A stretch of 5,932 bases of DNA, from assembly GCA_017530275.1 (NCBI GenBank), contig JAFXMP010000108.1, positions 1-5,932 on the forward strand, written 5' to 3'. Positions 4,272 to 5,932 of this stretch are shown piece by piece. Positions within the stretch are counted from its first letter, which is position 1; every line of letters begins with the position of its first letter. The translations under genes and the position numbers were made by a program. The notes below the pieces were generated by a model. That model did no database searches, had not been told where the DNA came from, and saw only the letters and a list, made by a program, of their open reading frames with translations. The stretch is from Clostridia bacterium. Lineage in GTDB: Bacteria; Bacillota_A; Clostridia; Christensenellales; Aristaeellaceae.

Positions 4272-5393
4272 ATGAAAAAAATCCTGGCTGCTGTATTGGT
4301 GCTCTGCCTGATGGCCACCCTCGCGGTTCCGGCGTTGGCTTATACCGCATGGGGCACCAGCATCATGTACGTAAAGACGGATAACGGCAAATCCGTCAAC
4401 GTCCGCAGCTCGCCCAACCTGGGAGATAACGTCATCGGTTCCGCGCCTTACGGCCACGATGTGCTCGTTGATTGGTCCTATGCGGGCAACGACGGCTGGA
4501 CGCGGGTGGTCTGGGGCAGCATGGGCGACGGCTACATCATGAGCCGCTACCTGGTGGATTATAAGCCAGGCCCTTACACCCCTTCCAAAGAGGAGCAGGA
4601 AAAAGCTGACGCCAAGGCCGAACAGCAAAAGCTGGAGAAGGAGCTTGCAAGCGAAAAAGCCGTTGCCGCGCCTTTCTATATCGCGGCCCGTCCCTCCCGT
4701 CCCACCGGCTGGGTGAACTTCCGCACCGGCCCTTCCACGATCGCTTCCCGCATCCGAACGCTGGATCAGGGCAAGGAACTGCTCGTCATCGCCGAAACCA
4801 CCAATTGGTATAAAGCCCAGGATGCGGAAACAGGCAAGACCGGCTACATTTCCAAGCAGTACGTTACGAAGCTGAACAAAACCTACATCACCGAGATCAA
4901 GAAGATAGATGAAAAGCAGAAGCTGGGCACGCTGACGGTCAACGGCGCATTTGAACTGACCTGCAAGCTGGCGGATGGATATAGCCTGCAGGTGGTGAAC
5001 GTGCGCGGGGATAAGATCATCGCCTCCGTCCTGCCCAACGATATGATCCGGCCCCAGATGTACCTGTCCATCGCCTATGACGAAACCTACGGAACCGTAG
5101 CGCGGATGAACGACCTTTCCGATGAAGAACTGGCGGTGCTGGAAGAAACGTTCAAGGATATGAACGAAGTCGCCATTTCCTACGGCGAAACCGGCCTTGG
5201 CACCAAGCTGCTGATTGCCAAGGAAATCGGCAGCGACACCGATTTCGTGGATATCCTGACGATCTACCAGGGCTACTTCATTGAATTCAACATGACCCCC
5301 AATCCCAAGGCTGCGAGCCAGACCCTGACGGAAGAACAGATTCAGATGTGCATCGATTTCCTGACCGATCTGGACTTTGTGCCGGTTCAATAA
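4272..5393 (+). CDS. Secreted protein with two bacterial SH3 domains and an uncharacterised C-terminal domain
   Basis: This is an exported 373-residue protein, probably acting at or near the cell wall. A clear Sec signal peptide has a basic start (MKK), a hydrophobic core and a cleavage site after ALA at residues 21-23. The first SH3-like domain (about 31-97) has the hallmark VNVRSSPNLGDNVIG and ends GDGYIMSRYLVD. A charged, probably coiled-coil linker follows (104-132, rich in Glu, Lys, Gln). The second SH3-like domain (about 136-200) has VNFRTGPSTIASRI and GKTGYISKQYVTKL. Residues 203-373 form a further domain that I do not recognise. It contains no peptidase or amidase motif I can see, so catalytic activity is not supported. 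Bacterial SH3 domains often bind peptidoglycan or mediate protein contacts. There is no LPXTG anchor. The start is fixed by the signal peptide and a perfect ribosome binding site. Confidence 0.93.
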   Translation: MKKILAAVLVLCLMATLAVPALAYTAWGTSIMYVKTDNGKSVNVRSSPNLGDNVIGSAPYGHDVLVDWSYAGNDGWTRVVWGSMGDGYIMSRYLVDYKPGPYTPSKEEQEKADAKAEQQKLEKELASEKAVAAPFYIAARPSRPTGWVNFRTGPSTIASRIRTLDQGKELLVIAETTNWYKAQDAETGKTGYISKQYVTKLNKTYITEIKKIDEKQKLGTLTVNGAFELTCKLADGYSLQVVNVRGDKIIASVLPNDMIRPQMYLSIAYDETYGTVARMNDLSDEELAVLEETFKDMNEVAISYGETGLGTKLLIAKEIGSDTDFVDILTIYQGYFIEFNMTPNPKAASQTLTEEQIQMCIDFLTDLDFVPVQ

Positions 5394-5402
5394 TGCACGT
5401 TC

Positions 5403-5450
5403 AGCAATATGCTTGCAGCGTCTTTGGATGCTGCAAGCATATTGTTCAAT
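5403..5450 (+). terminator. Hairpin terminator after the SH3 protein gene
   Basis: CAATATGCTTGCAGC (5405-5419) and GCTGCAAGCATATTG (5430-5444) form a perfect 15-bp stem with a 10-nt loop, starting 11 bp after the stop codon. The following TTCAATTAT is only moderately T-rich, so it may also act as an mRNA 3'-end stabiliser. Confidence 0.75.
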
Positions 5451-5454
5451 TATC

Positions 5455-5473
5455 GATCGGCCGGGCGCCGATC
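5455..5473. repeat. Small inverted repeat upstream of the PAP2 gene
   Basis: GATCGGC (5455-5461) and GCCGATC (5467-5473) are inverted copies around a 5-nt loop. The repeat has no T run on either side, so it is not a typical terminator. It lies 34 bp before the PAP2 start and could be an operator or leader hairpin. I see no convincing promoter between it and the gene. Confidence 0.4.
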
Positions 5474-5507
5474 CGGAAAACAAATAACGATCAAAAGAGA
5501 TGTTTTT

Positions 5508-5932
5508 ATGGAATTTTCGTTTCTTTACGCGATTCCCCGCACGGCGGCATTGGACAGCTTCTTCCTGGCTGTAACGAACATCGCCGGGTCCTATGGGCAG
5601 CTATGGTTGATTGTCGCCGCGGTGCTGCTGATTTTTAAATCGACAAGGAAAGCGGGCGCCGCGGTGCTTCTTGCCTACGCGGCGGTGTTCCTGATGGGAC
5701 AGTATGGCCTGAAAAACCTGATTTCCCGGCCGCGGCCCTGCCAGATCGACCTGGATTTTGCGCTGCTGGTTTCGCGCCCATCCAGCTCTTCCTTCCCATC
5801 CACCCATTCCGCATGGGCCTTCGGTGCTGCCACAGCCATTTTCATGCAGCATAAAAAGCCGGGCGTCGCCGCTTTCATCGCCGCGGCGCTGATCGCTTTC
5901 AGCCGCATGTATCTGTTTTTGCATTTTCCTAC
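5508..5932 (+). CDS. PAP2-family membrane phosphatase, 3' end cut by the window
   Basis: The first 141 codons are present and the frame is open to the right edge. The protein is an integral membrane phosphatase of the type that dephosphorylates lipid phosphates, for example undecaprenyl pyrophosphate or phosphatidylglycerol phosphate; the substrate cannot be told from sequence. All visible signature motifs are present. Motif 1 is K69 with R76-P77 (KNLISRPRP). Motif 2 is PSTH (97-100), where H100 is the proton donor. Motif 3 begins SR (132-133) with nucleophile H139 (SRMYLFLHFP); its usual Asp lies past the edge. Hydrophobic segments lie near residues 31-43, 50-64, 102-113 and 118-131. The ATG at 5508 is preceded by AAAGAGATG, only a weak ribosome binding site. 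A role in cell-envelope lipid recycling would fit the family. Confidence 0.9.
   Translation, partial: MEFSFLYAIPRTAALDSFFLAVTNIAGSYGQLWLIVAAVLLIFKSTRKAGAAVLLAYAAVFLMGQYGLKNLISRPRPCQIDLDFALLVSRPSSSSFPSTHSAWAFGAATAIFMQHKKPGVAAFIAAALIAFSRMYLFLHFP

Noticed and set aside
5422..5430. CTTTGGATG, similar to the SARP-box repeat
   Set aside because: It is a single imperfect copy in the loop of a terminator with no -10 at the right distance.
4011..5483. A 490-codon open frame on the minus strand
   Set aside because: It lies entirely antisense to the SH3 protein gene, which has a signal peptide, two recognisable domains and strong expression signals. The antisense translation is low-complexity and matches nothing.
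1..5932. tRNA or rRNA genes, CRISPR arrays, insertion sequences or transposase genes
   Set aside because: None was seen: no cloverleaf-like segments, no regularly spaced repeats, no transposase motifs and no flanking target duplications.

Overview
The window looks like chromosomal DNA from an uncultured low-G+C Gram-positive bacterium, most likely a Clostridia-type Firmicute. Base composition is moderate (about half G+C). Genes are preceded by strong AGGAGG-type ribosome binding sites, promoters resemble the SigA consensus, and intrinsic terminators are compact. The identifiable families (LytS-type kinase, receiver-SARP regulator, bacterial SH3 protein, PAP2 phosphatase) fit that group. Species cannot be named from this sequence.

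Left part, minus strand (1-1350): the first 11 codons of a gene running off the left edge are preceded by a near-consensus promoter and a terminator-like hairpin in the leader. Next comes a complete 216-residue protein of unknown function with its own promoter and terminator. Upstream of it lies what looks like a frameshifted remnant of a small membrane protein.

Middle part, plus strand (about 1400-4241): a translationally coupled two-component pair encodes a seven-helix LytS-type histidine kinase and a response regulator with a SARP-type DNA-binding domain. The pair ends at a very strong terminator. Directly after it sits a promoter with no usable -35 box. In its place are two exact copies of CTTTGGACA, offset by 11 bp, with the second copy ending 8 bp before the -10. 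This is the arrangement known for SARP-activated promoters. The promoter drives a 94-residue peptide whose first 21 residues match a double-glycine export leader. A second small ORF follows and may be coupled to it.

Taken together, the middle part reads as a candidate peptide-secretion or peptide-signalling locus: sensor, SARP regulator, a regulator-box promoter, and a GG-leader peptide with a small partner. No exporter or peptidase is visible in the window. The link between regulator and peptide promoter is inferred from site geometry and adjacency and is the most interesting hypothesis here.

Right part, plus strand (4213-5932): a secreted protein with two SH3 domains has its own promoter. 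It is followed by a 15-bp inverted-repeat terminator, a second small hairpin, and the first 141 codons of a PAP2-family membrane phosphatase cut by the right edge.
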